Shown here piece by piece: positions 10,756 through 21,848 of a DNA stretch of 64,000 nucleotides. Origin of the DNA: Lytechinus variegatus (Eukaryota; Echinodermata; Echinoidea; Temnopleuroida; Toxopneustidae); the NCBI RefSeq assembly GCF_018143015.1, contig NC_054755.1:8797124-8861123 (forward strand), given 5' to 3'. Positions within the stretch are counted from its first letter, which is position 1; each line of letters opens with the position of its first letter. A program made the translations under genes and the position numbers. The notes beneath the pieces are model-generated. The model saw only the letters and a list, made by a program, of their open reading frames with translations, ran no database searches and was not told the origin of the DNA.

Positions 10756-12807
10756 GACCGGCCAAAACGATTTTTTTTAATACTTTGGACGGCAAAATAC
10801 GTTAATACTTGCTAATGCTTGGCATCCCTGCTAATATACTTGAAAAAATACCAGGAATAGCGTACGGCCGGATGCCAAGCGCACTTTTGCGTGAGAGTGT
10901 CATTTTTAGCGTAAAATTTGAAAGAATGTCGAAAATCACGCATTTTTATATCTTGACGGATTATTATCATATTTTGGATTATTTTTGATATGCAATTATT
11001 TTTATTGAGAGTTTCAAATTATAAGTTTCATAAATATGCATTTCAAATTTGAATATTACACACAAGTTTTATATGGCACAGTGAAACGTAAAACCGCGAT
11101 TTCTAAAAGTTTGTGAAAACTATCAATAGTTTGAAGTTTTTTTTACGCAACTTAAATTCTTCGATTTAAATATGTTTATCCATCAAATGTATAGTAATTG
11201 TGCTAATGCTACAATTTTTTAAAAGAATTTTAAAGATGGAAGATATCTCATTTTATGTTATCCGAAAGGAGACAATGTGCATTTTACCAGGTGCGCATTT
11301 GAAAGAAAAATTGAAAATACCGTACATTATGTAAATAATATAAGTACATATACTAAAAATGCTAAAGCGAGTTTTTATACTTTGGATAGCACAATTTGTC
11401 AATTCTTTGCATCACAGCTAAAAGTCTTGAGGAAATACTAAGGAATAACGTACGGGCGGATGCCAAGTGCACTTTTGCGTGAAAGTATAATTATTAGCGT
11501 AAGATCTGAAAGACTGTCGAAAATCACGCATTTTGATATTTTGACAGGATTTGTAAGAAATTTTGATTCCCTTTGATATGCGATCATTTATATTTGGAGT
11601 TTCAAATTATAAGTCTACTAATATTTCAATTTGGAATATTAGGCACACATAATGGCACCATGAAATATAAAATCTGGTGAGCTGAGTGACCACGTCTTTT
11701 AAACAAAAGCCTTAATACTCTTATAAGTGTCATGCATTTTTTTCTAAACCTTGAAAGTTATAAATTTCCAAAAACTTAACCTTGGTTAAGATTTCAAGGT
11801 TGATCCATGGTTGTATCGACACTGCCGTCGCCTCCGCCGGAAAAGTGGCCCCTTTAGTCCTGCTCTGCTATGCAGGCGAGACAAAAATGAGGTATTGCCG
11901 TGGCAACGGCCTTTTTTAATAAACTTTGATAATCCAATAACTGAAGTAATAAGTAGACTGAAAGAGTAGTTTAAGAAATGCTAATTCAATCGTTTTATTC
12001 ATATATTTTCTATGTTTTGGGATATAGATATTCCTATAAAATCAATGTTACCTTGGTAACGGCAAATGAAATATCAGACTTATTTGTGAATATCGCCACA
12101 GGTAGATTCACATTCAGCACCAATTCATTCGCGGAAATAGCAAGAAGATCGAACTCTACAAAAGTAAACATAATCATAATATTACGACGAGTATCGCACT
12201 GATTAATATTGATATATTATTTATTTATGTGCAATATAGATGTAACATTGTGCGCTGTTTGTTTGGGGGGGGGTATCAGAAATGCGCATCCGATAGATGT
12301 ACATTGTTATCTTTCGCATATACATGAAACTATGTATCTTGCATCTTATTTCATTTTTTCGCTATATGTGACATGACAACAATTATTATGTATTTATTCG
12401 GTAACCGCTAAAATGGACGAAAGTGAGATGCGGAACACAATCATTACTTTGATTTTGAGTAAATCACGATTTTATATTTCATAGTGCCATATAAACTATG
12501 TGTGAGTAATATTCCAAATTGAAATGCATATTTAGTAGACTTATAATTTGAAACTCAAAATATAAATGATCGCATATCAAAGGAAATTGAAATCTCTTAC
12601 AAATTCCGTCAAAAGATCAAAATGCGTGATTTTCGACAGTCTTTCAGATTTTACGCTAAAAATGAAACTTTCACGCAAAAGTGCGCTTGGCATCCAGCTG
12701 TACGCTATTCCTGGGTATTTTTGCAAGACTTTTAGCTGGGATGCCAAGCATTGACAAATTTTGCCGTCGAATCCTTATCTAGAGCCCTTTTTGACGTTTG
12801 GCCGGTC
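10756..12807. mobile_element. Long-TIR DNA element, TA-flanked, non-autonomous
   Basis: The left end GACCGGCCAAAACG and right end CGTTTGGCCGGTC are each bounded by TA, as in Tc1/mariner-type insertion. The terminal inverted repeats extend about 330 bp (10,756-11,105 against 12,455-12,807). Shared landmarks are GGATGCCAAG, CACTTTTGCGTGA and GTCGAAAATCACGCATTTT. A third copy of the repeat sits inside in direct orientation at 11,376-11,680. No transposase frame. Superfamily assignment is tentative. Confidence 0.7.
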
Positions 12808-12828
12808 TATTAATCTAATAGACCGGCC
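12800..12828. repeat. Perfect hairpin at element end
   Basis: GGCCGGTCTATTA, a 3-base loop ATC, then TAATAGACCGGCC: 13 perfectly paired bases made from the terminus of the preceding element and an abutting reversed terminus. Confidence 0.85.
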
Positions 12829-13205
12829 CTCACCTAAGTTTTGCGCAGTAAAAAACGGAAATGATTTACAAACCAAGTAATTAGTTTCAAGCATATAAAA
12901 AAAAGATAAATCCATAATTTATTGTTCGAAATAGACATGAAATGAAATACTCCGAAAAGTTGCTTTGCCCAATTGATCGTGGGCCCGGCAGCCGCTGTGC
13001 AGCTGTGCAGCGCCACTTTGTAACCATTGGCTACCATTGGCTACCTATGAACAACGATGTTGATTACTCATTGAGGAAAAGACTTAAATATCGTCAGTTT
13101 CATTGTAAAACCAAACGTTTCCAAAACAGCCCATTACCTTACTTTATAAATTTATTAAACGCTAACTTGAAATAAGTTTGTGTTCCTTGATATAGCTAGT
13201 TACCC
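12829..13205. other. Intergenic, no gene seen
   Basis: Short frames only. The stretch at 13,050-13,170 could be LINE linker but I cannot support it. Confidence 0.4.
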
Positions 13206-13354
13206 GGGGAGCATTTCATTAACATTTTTCTCTGACAAGTTGCCAGACCTGACATCTTTCCTTGATTCTGATTGGCTGAGAGGTACTGTTACTATGGTAA
13301 TTGTCGGATAAAACAGAACTTGTCGGACAAAAACCCTTCATGAAACGCTCCCCG
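13206..13354. repeat. MITE family C copy 2
   Basis: GGGGAGCATTTCATTAAC to CATGAAACGCTCCCC with GATTCTGATTGGCTGAGAGG inside. CCGG flanks both ends. Confidence 0.85.
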
Positions 13355-13689
13355 GTTGATAGAATCGGCGGTACTACATAGGTCTACAAACATCTACTGT
13401 GCAAGTTGTGTTTTGCTAATATATCGCGCCTAATTATTAGCTCACAAGCTTCAGATGGAAATTTTACAATTTTTAGAACTTTTTAAACTCAAACACAATT
13501 GAATAGGTTTACAGGTTTTTATTAGTCATGATTTTAATGCATGTATTTCACATTGTAACAACTAAAGGGAAACAATGTTTTTTATGCCAATATTTTACTC
13601 ATTTTTATTAAGATTTCTCATGTGGTGGAAGATGTGTTATTTTACAAACTGCGTCATTCTTCAAATTTTAAGTAATCGTTCTCAGGATT

Positions 13690-14365
13690 GAGCAGGACGG
13701 TTTCTTGGGACGAGCGACCACTCACCCCCCCCCCTTGGTTCTTTTTTTTTGTTTATCTGTATGCTTAATGAGTGCAAGGTGTGAGGGGTGACTGCTGGGT
13801 TGGTGGGTGCAGTTGTTTGATTTAACGTGCTTATGGTTGTTGGATGAATGAGGAGTGTGGTATGAATGTGAATGTTTTTTTTTGTTTTGTAAGAGATTGT
13901 TTGTCGGCCCTATTAATGTATAGCTCCGGTGGGGTTAGCTGACCCTAAGTTCCGCCTGAGCGATGGATTTGAATAACCAATTCCATTGCCCAGGTTGAAT
14001 GGTGTTGTTGAGGGATTGGCATTCCCTGGCTGGAGCTGTGCATTGAACTTGACTGCTCGCTCGTCCCCAGACACCCTCCTGTCTTTAGTTCTTTTGTTAC
14101 TTGCTTAAATCTATGTTTTTATTGTTTGAATTTGAGTGGCGATGTTTGTCAATGGGCATTCTTCCACCACCACCAACTTTCAGTCTTCTAGTTGTTCTTT
14201 TGTTAAGTTGCATTATATTCTCTTAATCATGTCAAGTTTTGATGTTTTTAAATCACCTATTTATACATGTATATACCTGTAAATTGTACACAATTCAGCC
14301 TTTTGGCTGCAACGTGCAATGATTTTGAATAAAACCTTTTCAATTCAATTCAATTCAATTCAAAT
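13690..14365 (+). mobile_element. LINE 3' end with (TTCAA)n tail
   Basis: Non-coding stretch ending in AATAAAACCTTTTCAATTCA repeats (14,338-14,365). A 5-bp microsatellite tail after an AATAAA-like box is typical of the 3' end of Jockey/CR1-type LINEs. It is not the tail of the LINE at 14,660, which has its own at 16,608. The left boundary is uncertain. Confidence 0.6.
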
Positions 14366-14371
14366 CTACGA

Positions 14372-14518
14372 TACTCTTTCTTTAATCGTTGAACGCCAAA
14401 CAGGGTAGCAGCAACTCCCATCTTTTAACGTCTTTTGCTCTGACGCGGCCGGGGTTTGACCCCCCGACCTCCCAGTAGTGAGACGGACGCTCTACCAACT
14501 GAGCCAACACACCGGCAT
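14372..14518 (-). mobile_element. tRNA-derived SINE
   Basis: On the minus strand a tRNA-like head has A box TGGCTCAGTTGG and B box GGGTCAAACCCC (one base short). A body containing GACGTTAAAAGATGGGAGTT follows. It abuts the (TTCAA)n LINE tail. The damaged B box and absent cloverleaf 3' half argue against a functional tRNA gene. Confidence 0.75.
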
Positions 14519-14659
14519 GATATACATGTAGATAACATGAAAAACAATAAACAATGCCATAAATAAGCATAGCGTAAAATCACACATATACAATATAACA
14601 CGATGATGTTGAAATTCATGATTCCTTTCGGATATCTGACATACTTAATACTTTTCACA

Positions 14660-15985
14660 AATCGTCAAAAATCTTGCCGACAATACCGTTAACACAAAAG
14701 AAATTTATGAATTTTAATCACCGACCTATTCCTAATTCTCTTTTTTATTCTAGTACCAGTACATAGGAAGATATAATAGATACAGTGAATAGCTTAATTA
14801 ATAAAAAGAATTGTGGGCACGATGGTATTGATGGTATTTCATTAAAGAATGTTATTTAGAATATATTGTTGATCCATTAGTACACATGGCGTCATGTCAG
14901 ACAATATGAAAATATCTAAGATAATACCAGAGTACAAAAAGGGAGAAAAGAATAATGTAGTTACTATATATAGACCAACATCTTTAATGCCTTTACTCTT
15001 TGAAACTTTTATGGAAAGGGTGAGTGGGAAGGTCATGGAGTGGTTCAGGGATTGCTTAATAAATCGTTGACAGTTTAATTGTGAGCATAAATGAACAATT
15101 TTTTTCTCTACCAAAGGACTGTTCCTCAAGGCAGCTCACTGGGCCCACTTTAATTTACAACCTGTATAAATGACATCCACAACTCTTCTAAAAATTTTAT
15201 CGTATATTCTTTTTGCAGATGATTCAAATGTACTTTATTCTAATCCTAATCCCGATATTTTAGCCAATAAATACTGAACATTGAAGTACAATTGATATTT
15301 GTAAACTAATGTACAAAAAACGAAATGTATACTTTTTTAGTCATTCTTTAGATAAATTACCGTACGATATCAAACTATACATACATTGACATGATTGATG
15401 TGATTGCTTCAACCAATTTCTTAGGTCTGATAGTAGACAACAATTTGTCTTGGTAAACACAAATTCATAAAGGCCTATATGCCGTACAATTTCAAGTAAT
15501 ATTGATGCTATAAGGTGAATTTTTTCCCAATTTCCTCCCCAAAAATGCTTTATTCAATATTAATTTTACCTTATCTAAACTACAGGATAATTGTCGTGGG
15601 AACTTCACATACATCATACCTAGATAGAATTTACAATTTTACAGAAAAAGGCGTTGCGTGTTATTTCTACATATGTTTTGGAGATCCATATGCAGACCAA
15701 TTATTTATTGACAATGTTTTTGTTTTAATAAACACATTATGTCAATACATATTGGGTCTATTCATGTATCTATTAAACAATAATATACTACCATCAATCT
15801 TTGATTCTTCATTTAACAAAACCAAAGCTATCCATAAGTACCCCCACACGCCAATCCGATGAATTTAATTTACCTCTACCCCAAACAATTATTGCTAAAG
15901 CAATACTCACTTTCGAAGGTCCGAGACTTCGGGGCCACATTTGATAACACTATCAAAGACTGACCAAGTCTAAATTCTTTTAAAT
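14660..15985 (+). pseudogene. LINE ORF2 reverse transcriptase region (broken)
   Basis: Pieces in changing frames read, in order, KKNCGHDGIDGISLKN, NMKISKIIPEYKKGEKN, LFADDSNVLYSN (the F-A-D-D catalytic block), LILPYLNYRIIVVGTSHTSY and finally LPLPQTIIAKAILTFEGPRL. This is the order found in RT and its C-terminal region in Jockey-superfamily LINEs. Many stops and frameshifts. Likely the 3' half of the element whose endonuclease is at 9,945. Confidence 0.85.
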
Positions 15986-16092
15986 TCATTTTTTTTTAAT
16001 AATTCATCACCCAAACATACATGTTATATATTTTTTTCAATTTCTTTTATACAGCATTACAAACCGTGACCTGTGAACGCTTATCGTTTTTC

Positions 16093-16288
16093 TACACTTT
16101 TAAAAAGGATTGGTCAAAATGACCAATCTGTTGGTTAATATGTGTCCGACCGATAAAATTGGTCAATATCAACAAAAATTTTGGTCGATTTGAACCAATA
16201 AGTTGGTTGCTTTTGACCAATTTTATCGGTCGGACAGTCATATTAACCAACAGATTTGTCATTTTGACCAATCCTTTTTTAAGGTGTA
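16093..16288. repeat. Palindromic MITE in LINE 3' region
   Basis: Ends TACACTTTTAAAAAGGATTG and CAATCCTTTTTTAAGGTGTA. The interior is built from repeated TTGGTCAAAATGACCAA-type palindromes. Confidence 0.85.
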
Positions 16289-16612
16289 GTGATCCGTATA
16301 AGATTCGCTGTGAGTGCCGGCGAAGGAATCTGAGACTTATAATCTTTTTTTTTAAAACATTTATGCTCAGATTTTCACCATGTTGTATTTGTGTTTTTGT
16401 TTATATTTATATACGAACATTTAATAGGAGGCTGCACTTCTATAAGCTTCGCTTTTTATATAGCAGCCTCCTCCGTTTCCACCTTTTTTTATATGGTTAC
16501 CTTGATTGATTTAAATTTTCCTTGTTTTATTGATTATGTATCAAGATGTATGGAACGAAACGTATTGTAAATGATTGTTGGAAATTGAAATAAATGAAAT
16601 GAAATAATTATG
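16289..16612 (+). mobile_element. LINE 3' UTR and (GAAAT)n tail
   Basis: Ends AATAAATGAAATGAAATAAT at about 16,590-16,610, a GAAAT microsatellite tail. A stem with GGAGGCTGC (about 16,427) and GCAGCCTCC (about 16,463) forms a nine-base-pair hairpin whose loop flanks also pair partly. Such 3' hairpins can be the recognition site of the LINE RT. Confidence 0.7.
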
Positions 16613-16638
16613 TCAACTACCTTAAACTCATTTGTCGG

Positions 16639-16875
16639 ATTACACTCTGAATTCCAATGATTTAAAATAAACCCAGATTGGCTGTGAATATACAGCCGAA
16701 CGTTTGATTTAGATTTAAACTTTGTTGACTTAAATATAATCTAGATTTGAATTCAAATCTTTTGAGATTTAAAAGTTAATCCTTGAGATTTGAAATGAAT
16801 TTAAAAAAATTGGTTGGCCACTATTCACAGCCGATCTGGATTTATTTTTAAAATCCCTGGAATTTAGAGTGTAAT
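16639..16875. repeat. Palindromic MITE
   Basis: The left end ATTACACTCTGAATTCCA pairs with the right end TGGAATTTAGAGTGTAAT. Subterminal GGCTGTGAATA and TATTCACAGCC. Confidence 0.85.
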
Positions 16876-19805
16876 ATGCATGGTGGCTTTCGATTAATAG
16901 AGATGGGCTCTATCTATCTGCCAATGCTGCCCAGTAATGAAAAATCATTTCAAAACTTTAAGTAGCCTATGTATGACCAGAATGAATTAATAATTATAAA
17001 TCATTCATTAATACTACGAAAGATAAACGAAGTTCGTAAAGAATAGAAGAAAGGTATTCATGGTGTTAGGACGCTCAATTTATTTTATTCAATGGATTTC
17101 ATTTCTAATCAAGTGATAATTTGTTATGATCTATAGCTCTTTCAACTGACATTTGAATAAGCCTATATGGAAAATAAATTTGCCCCCCCCCCCCGCCGTT
17201 ATACGTATGCAATTTCAAAAGAAGGCGTAAACTTTCCTTGCAGTTTGAACTTTGGCAGTCTTCTATAATCTATTTTTTATACCACATCTGCAAGAGATAT
17301 ACATGTATAACGAGTTAAAATTATGAGCACTTTGTTGAAACGTGCTTAATTATTACAAGAAAATCCAGAGTTAAATTCAAATTTTATATAGTACGATGGT
17401 GATTTTTTTTTGGGGGTGGGGGGCAACTTTAAAATTATTTCTGGCTACCCACTCCTTCTGCACTGCTAACACACAGGGTTACGGAGTGTATTACAGTTTT
17501 CAGGCTTCAAAATTTAAAGGAAGAATGACGGGCAGGGACATAATATTACATTCTCTCTTCTGACATCTGTTTTTTTTTGGGGGGAGGGGGCTCAATATCA
17601 TTTAATGAAGGGATAAGTGACACTTTTTGCGCCATTTATTCTAAAATAGTTTCTTTGCCAGTCAAAGGGAAATAAACAAATATTTCTCATTCTTTTGTCA
17701 TGTTTTATGATTACTTTATCACATGTTTTTTTTTGTGTGTAATACAAAGCAAAGCAGAAAACGAGGCATAGCATATCCAAAACATTTCTTCGTCCTTCTG
17801 GTCCCAATTTAATATCTACATTGCTATGAAAAATGTCAAAATGCCAATAAGTATCAAAGGTTGATTTTTCTTCATCTGTTCATTCGATTCTTATTCATTC
17901 ATTCAATAATTTGTAAATCTTCAACAAAGCCTGAAAATGTTGTGAACAAAATTAAAAAGCATGCATGTTATCTATCTTACTTTCTATTTTTATTCATAAC
18001 AATAATAGCAAAGCATTTTGATTTCATTTTATAACATGATTTTTTTTATATATAATTAGAATGTCAACAGTTCTCATCCGATCATGAAACTAAAAATGTG
18101 TTTATTTGTATAAAGTTACCCACATGTTGTGCCAATAACAGCAAATCAAGTTAACCTGAAAATTGTTTCAGCCAATGTTTGGTAACCATGGTAACGGTTT
18201 TCGTTCTTTTTGTTGATCATAGTTTTGGTAATGTTTACCTTAAATTATTGGGTTGACTTGAGTTTAAGATATTGTAAATGTATACTCGTTCACATCATTA
18301 GTGTAGGGGCGGTGTACGGGTAGAAATGCACGATATAAGCTATTTTTTCTTCCTCTCCTTAATCCCCCCCCCCACCCGTTGTGTTTATTCATCTAGGAAG
18401 AAATTCAAATTACTGTTCTCCGGTCCATGATAAAAGTAAGTCCAGATTAATAAATTTATTTTCTTGACTTACCCCCACTACTTAAAAAATATAAACAGAG
18501 GACGGGCACCCCTTCAACTCCCCTCTGTTATTGCAATAGTATACTTTTGACAGACAGAATTAAAGAAGGCATGGTCCTTTTTTTCTGATTGAAGTACATT
18601 TTTTAAATCGATTTTTTTTCTTTTGATCACGAGTGAGTGAAAACGACAGAAAATACACGTATCGACTTACCTGCAAGTGTTTTTCTTCCAAATATTGAAC
18701 ATCCTAACACTATCCAGCTAACAGTTAAGTAAAGTCGTATCGAAGTAAAATTATGCATGATTTCATCTTCTTCCTTATTTCAGCGACACGGGAGCTGTAT
18801 AAAGAAGAGGATCCTCGATCGCTTTGTTTTACCAAATTTCTGTCACGCTTTCAAGTTTATTTAGGCTTGCTAATTAAGCGCATGTGCTTCAACGCTGATC
18901 AAGCCACTCTTATAGGGATTAGAAATATGTATCAATTTTGAAGAGGCTTCGTCAACTATGAAGTAAAATCGAAGTATTAAATAGAAGAAGTGATCATCAT
19001 CATCATCAACTCTTCTGTATATGAAACATTTCGTTGAAATGAATAGCGCGTGCGCTGTTAAAATTTGCGGAGGCCGGAAATTACGATATCACCACCATTC
19101 CACCCTCGCTCTTCACAGGTATTAGCCAAACATGACCACGCCCACAAAAACCCATCCCTCTCGCGCACCCTCCGCCCCCCCCCCCCCCATGCACCAATGT
19201 GAGAATTAAAATAGGGAGGCGCGAAAATAATTTTTGATAGGGTAAAAGGAAAATTGATCGATTCATGGACAGGGTTAATTCAATTCATCTATTCCCATTT
19301 TAAAATAAGCGTTCCACGACCAATACTTTCTCTTTTTGATTATTTTTTCGTTGCACCTGCCCTGCCTTTCTTTCCCTGTTTTTTTTCTTACCATTTTGAA
19401 AAATCAAATAGCGGGCCCGGGATCTTCCACTGCGCGCAGGTAATATAATTTTATGAAAATAACAGTAGCTATCAAAACGACAGGTAATAAGAAATAAATG
19501 ATGATAGATAATTATAAATGAATTGTAATTCTTTCTAATGCTATTTACAAAATGCTCATATATGCATTTATACCACTTTATTTTTCTCGTATAACCTACG
19601 TGATTCCCCAGTCACGCATCATAAGACTAGTCGATAAAAAAAAAAAAAATAGGCCTACCAGCCTACCAAAATGACATTTGGCGGATAGAATCTTAATTTA
19701 AAATGAAATAATTGACATGCATCGAAATTTCTTTAATTTGATACATTGGACAAAGTAAACGACCCCAAAAATCTTTCAAATAATGCGTACATCTTTTTTT
19801 CATTA
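16876..19805. other. Long gene-free stretch
   Basis: 2.9 kb with no coding signal. It holds poly-C/poly-G runs (17,186, 17,412, 17,579, 18,365, 19,177) and AT-rich filler. No repeat termini paired. Confidence 0.5.
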
Positions 19806-20040
19806 AAGGGGAGGTTCATTCAAACAAAACGCCAATTTGAATTAAAACAGAAAAAAGAAATCAAAGAAGCATAACTTTAGAGATTCGATCAAAATCACTT
19901 TCCAAAAAAATAAATGCATTTTAGAATGTAGTTTGGTTATGCACATCACAGTGTTATGCAAGTGAGAGAGTCGATGTCAGTCACTATTTATTTTGATTTT
20001 AGTTTTTAAATTACTCAGTATTCAATGTATATTATTCTCT
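19806..20040. repeat. Partial family-G-like MITE arm
   Basis: Starts AAAGGGGAGGTTCATTCAAA and has the ordered landmarks of the family (AAAAATCAAA-type, CATAACTTT, TGCAAGTGAGAGAGTCGATG). No right arm found. Confidence 0.6.
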
Positions 20041-20144
20041 TACCCAATTTCCTCTATATTACAGGTATTTCATTGTGATCGGTTTGTAATTTGATCTGAG
20101 TTGTTTCAAAATAGACATAACTAATGATGATAATGATTGGAGGA

Positions 20145-20885
20145 GGGGGCCACTTCCATTCACGGGTGCACAGCAAAAACCGTTGGTGTTAACTGTTGTA
20201 CATAGAGGACCACACCAGTTATTTTACACCGATGTTAAATTGGTGGTGTTAGTTGTACACCTATAGGTGTTATTACAACACTTTTTGTTGTTACATTTAC
20301 ATTCTTTGGTGTTATGTTTAATCTCTAGGGTGTAATTTTAACACCTCAGGGTGTGGTCCTCTATTAACACCAATTGGTGTCAGTTTAAACACCGCAGTTT
20401 TTACAGTGGGAATACCATGCGCGACCATGGTGTCTCGAAAAGCACCCTATTTCCCATATTCTGAAAATGCACCCCTCAACAAGTATTGGCGTGTGAAAGC
20501 CTACCCTTAGCAATTGGAACAAAACGATATCCTTGAACCCCTAGACAAGTACAGCGACATTGGCTACTAGTTCATCATACGGTATACGGCCCGACCTCCC
20601 ACACCTCGCGCAAACGGGATTAAACACGCAGTGTTGACGGGGCAAAAAGTACATCTTTTATAAAACATTTTAGTCTTTTTTATACCCTCGCAAATTTGAC
20701 CCTAAACACGTAGCTTTCCTAGCGAAATAGATACATTTTTTCATCATTTTAGTGTTTTTGACACCCTTATTACGTTACGTACGTAACGTGCCCTATCTTG
20801 AAAGGACATCCTTTTACGTGTTGTTGTTGTTTTTTGGGGGGGGGGGTCGCCCATGGTATTCACTCGTCAATGTAAACGGTGCCCC
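20145..20885. repeat. TIR repeat family K copy 1, with insert
   Basis: Ends GGGGGCCACTTCCATTCACG and CACTCGTCAATGTAAACGGT..CCCC. The interior, about GACCCTAAACACGTA, is collinear with the copy at 48,562-49,103. It is longer because a palindromic MITE is inserted at 20,168-20,407. Confidence 0.8.
20168..20407. mobile_element. Palindromic GGTGTT-rich MITE nested in family K
   Basis: ACAGCAAAAACCGTTGGTGT to ACACCGCAGTTTTTACAGT, with many internal GGTGTTA/TAACACC palindromes. Absent from the copy at 48,562, which shows that it inserted later. Confidence 0.8.
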
Positions 20886-20929
20886 AGGGTTATTATCACA
20901 AAACTATTCTACTGTATTGCTACTAACAA

Positions 20930-21026
20930 TAATAATGATAATGGATATAAACATCACAATAATAATGACTTTTGATGAGGAGGAGTCGGAGGAGAATGAT
21001 AATAATGATGATGTTGATGATGGTGA

Positions 21027-21058
<32 letters not shown>

Positions 21059-21200
21059 TGATGGTGATGATGATGACAATGATGATGGTGATGATGATGA
21101 TTATGATGGTGATCATGATGGTGATCATGATGATCATGATGACTGATGATGATGACTATTATTATTATTATTGTGATTATGATGATGCCATGATGATGAT
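20930..21200. repeat. (GAT/ATG)n microsatellite
   Basis: About 270 bp of imperfect GATGAT repeats, with AAT ends. The long frames here on both strands translate to Asp/Met or Ile/Ser homopolymers and are artefacts. Confidence 0.95.
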
Positions 21201-21479
21201 GATGCTGATAGGCGTATATACTGTGACAGGCCTATGCCATTTATGGTGAGCCCTTAGCCCTATTGCCTAATCCCTAATGGTGCAAGATCCCTTGATAAAA
21301 GAATATTAGTAAGGATGATTATAAATATTAGGATTTAACGAGTCAAAAATTGAAATCAGAAAGAGATAATAAACATGAACAAGAAATGTAGGATCGAGAA
21401 ATAATATTTCCGCCGAAAGAAAAGCCGGCCTATCCGATTAGTGTTTGAGCGTAATTTTATAGGACGATTTGTCCCAGTA

Positions 21480-21698
21480 ACTTGCTGTATGTTAATTGGT
21501 GTACCGTATCGTACCGTACCGTACATATGATATGAATTGTGTTTGCACAAGATTTACGTTTGAGTGATCGTGAATGATCATTGTACCGTACCGAATTGTT
21601 GCTTCCGAACTGCCTGTTATTGCCTACGTGGCTTCGTGGATTTTTAACGCAACCTAGTAGATTTTAGACTCGTCTTTAAGAACTTTGAAACAATCACC
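21480..21698 (+). promoter_or_regulatory. TM9SF2 upstream region and 5' UTR (approximate)
   Basis: Region before the TM9SF2 start. It contains repeated GTACCGTACCGTAC-type motifs at 21,502-21,525 and 21,582-21,594. No TATA box found. The start context is CACCATGA with A at -3, a favourable Kozak match. The transcription start cannot be placed. Confidence 0.4.
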
Positions 21699-21848
21699 AT
21701 GACGAGAAAAATATTATCAATCTTGCTGGCCTGTTGTTCACTTTTTGCTGTACGTGTTGAAGCATTTTACTTGCCAGGACTTGCTCCGGTTTCCTTTTGC
21801 ACCCCGGACATTCAGAAAGCTCACGCAGAAGACCCTTCATATTGCAAG
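21699..21848 (+). CDS. TM9SF2: TM9SF2 exon 1
   Basis: Codes residues 1-50: a hydrophobic signal peptide (to ...RVEA) and the mature start [12 protein letters not shown]. Ends AAG before GTAACC, phase 0. Intron 1 is about 9 kb. Confidence 0.92.

Noticed and set aside
13050..13175. LINE linker piece between the two LINE halves
   Set aside because: Only a vague basic composition; no diagnostic motif.
14440..14518. Functional tRNA gene
   Set aside because: B box lacks a base and the sequence continues into a SINE body.
20752..21249. 165-codon frame rich in Asp and Met
   Set aside because: It is the translation of the GAT microsatellite and part of a family K repeat; the opposite strand gives an equally long Ile/Ser frame.
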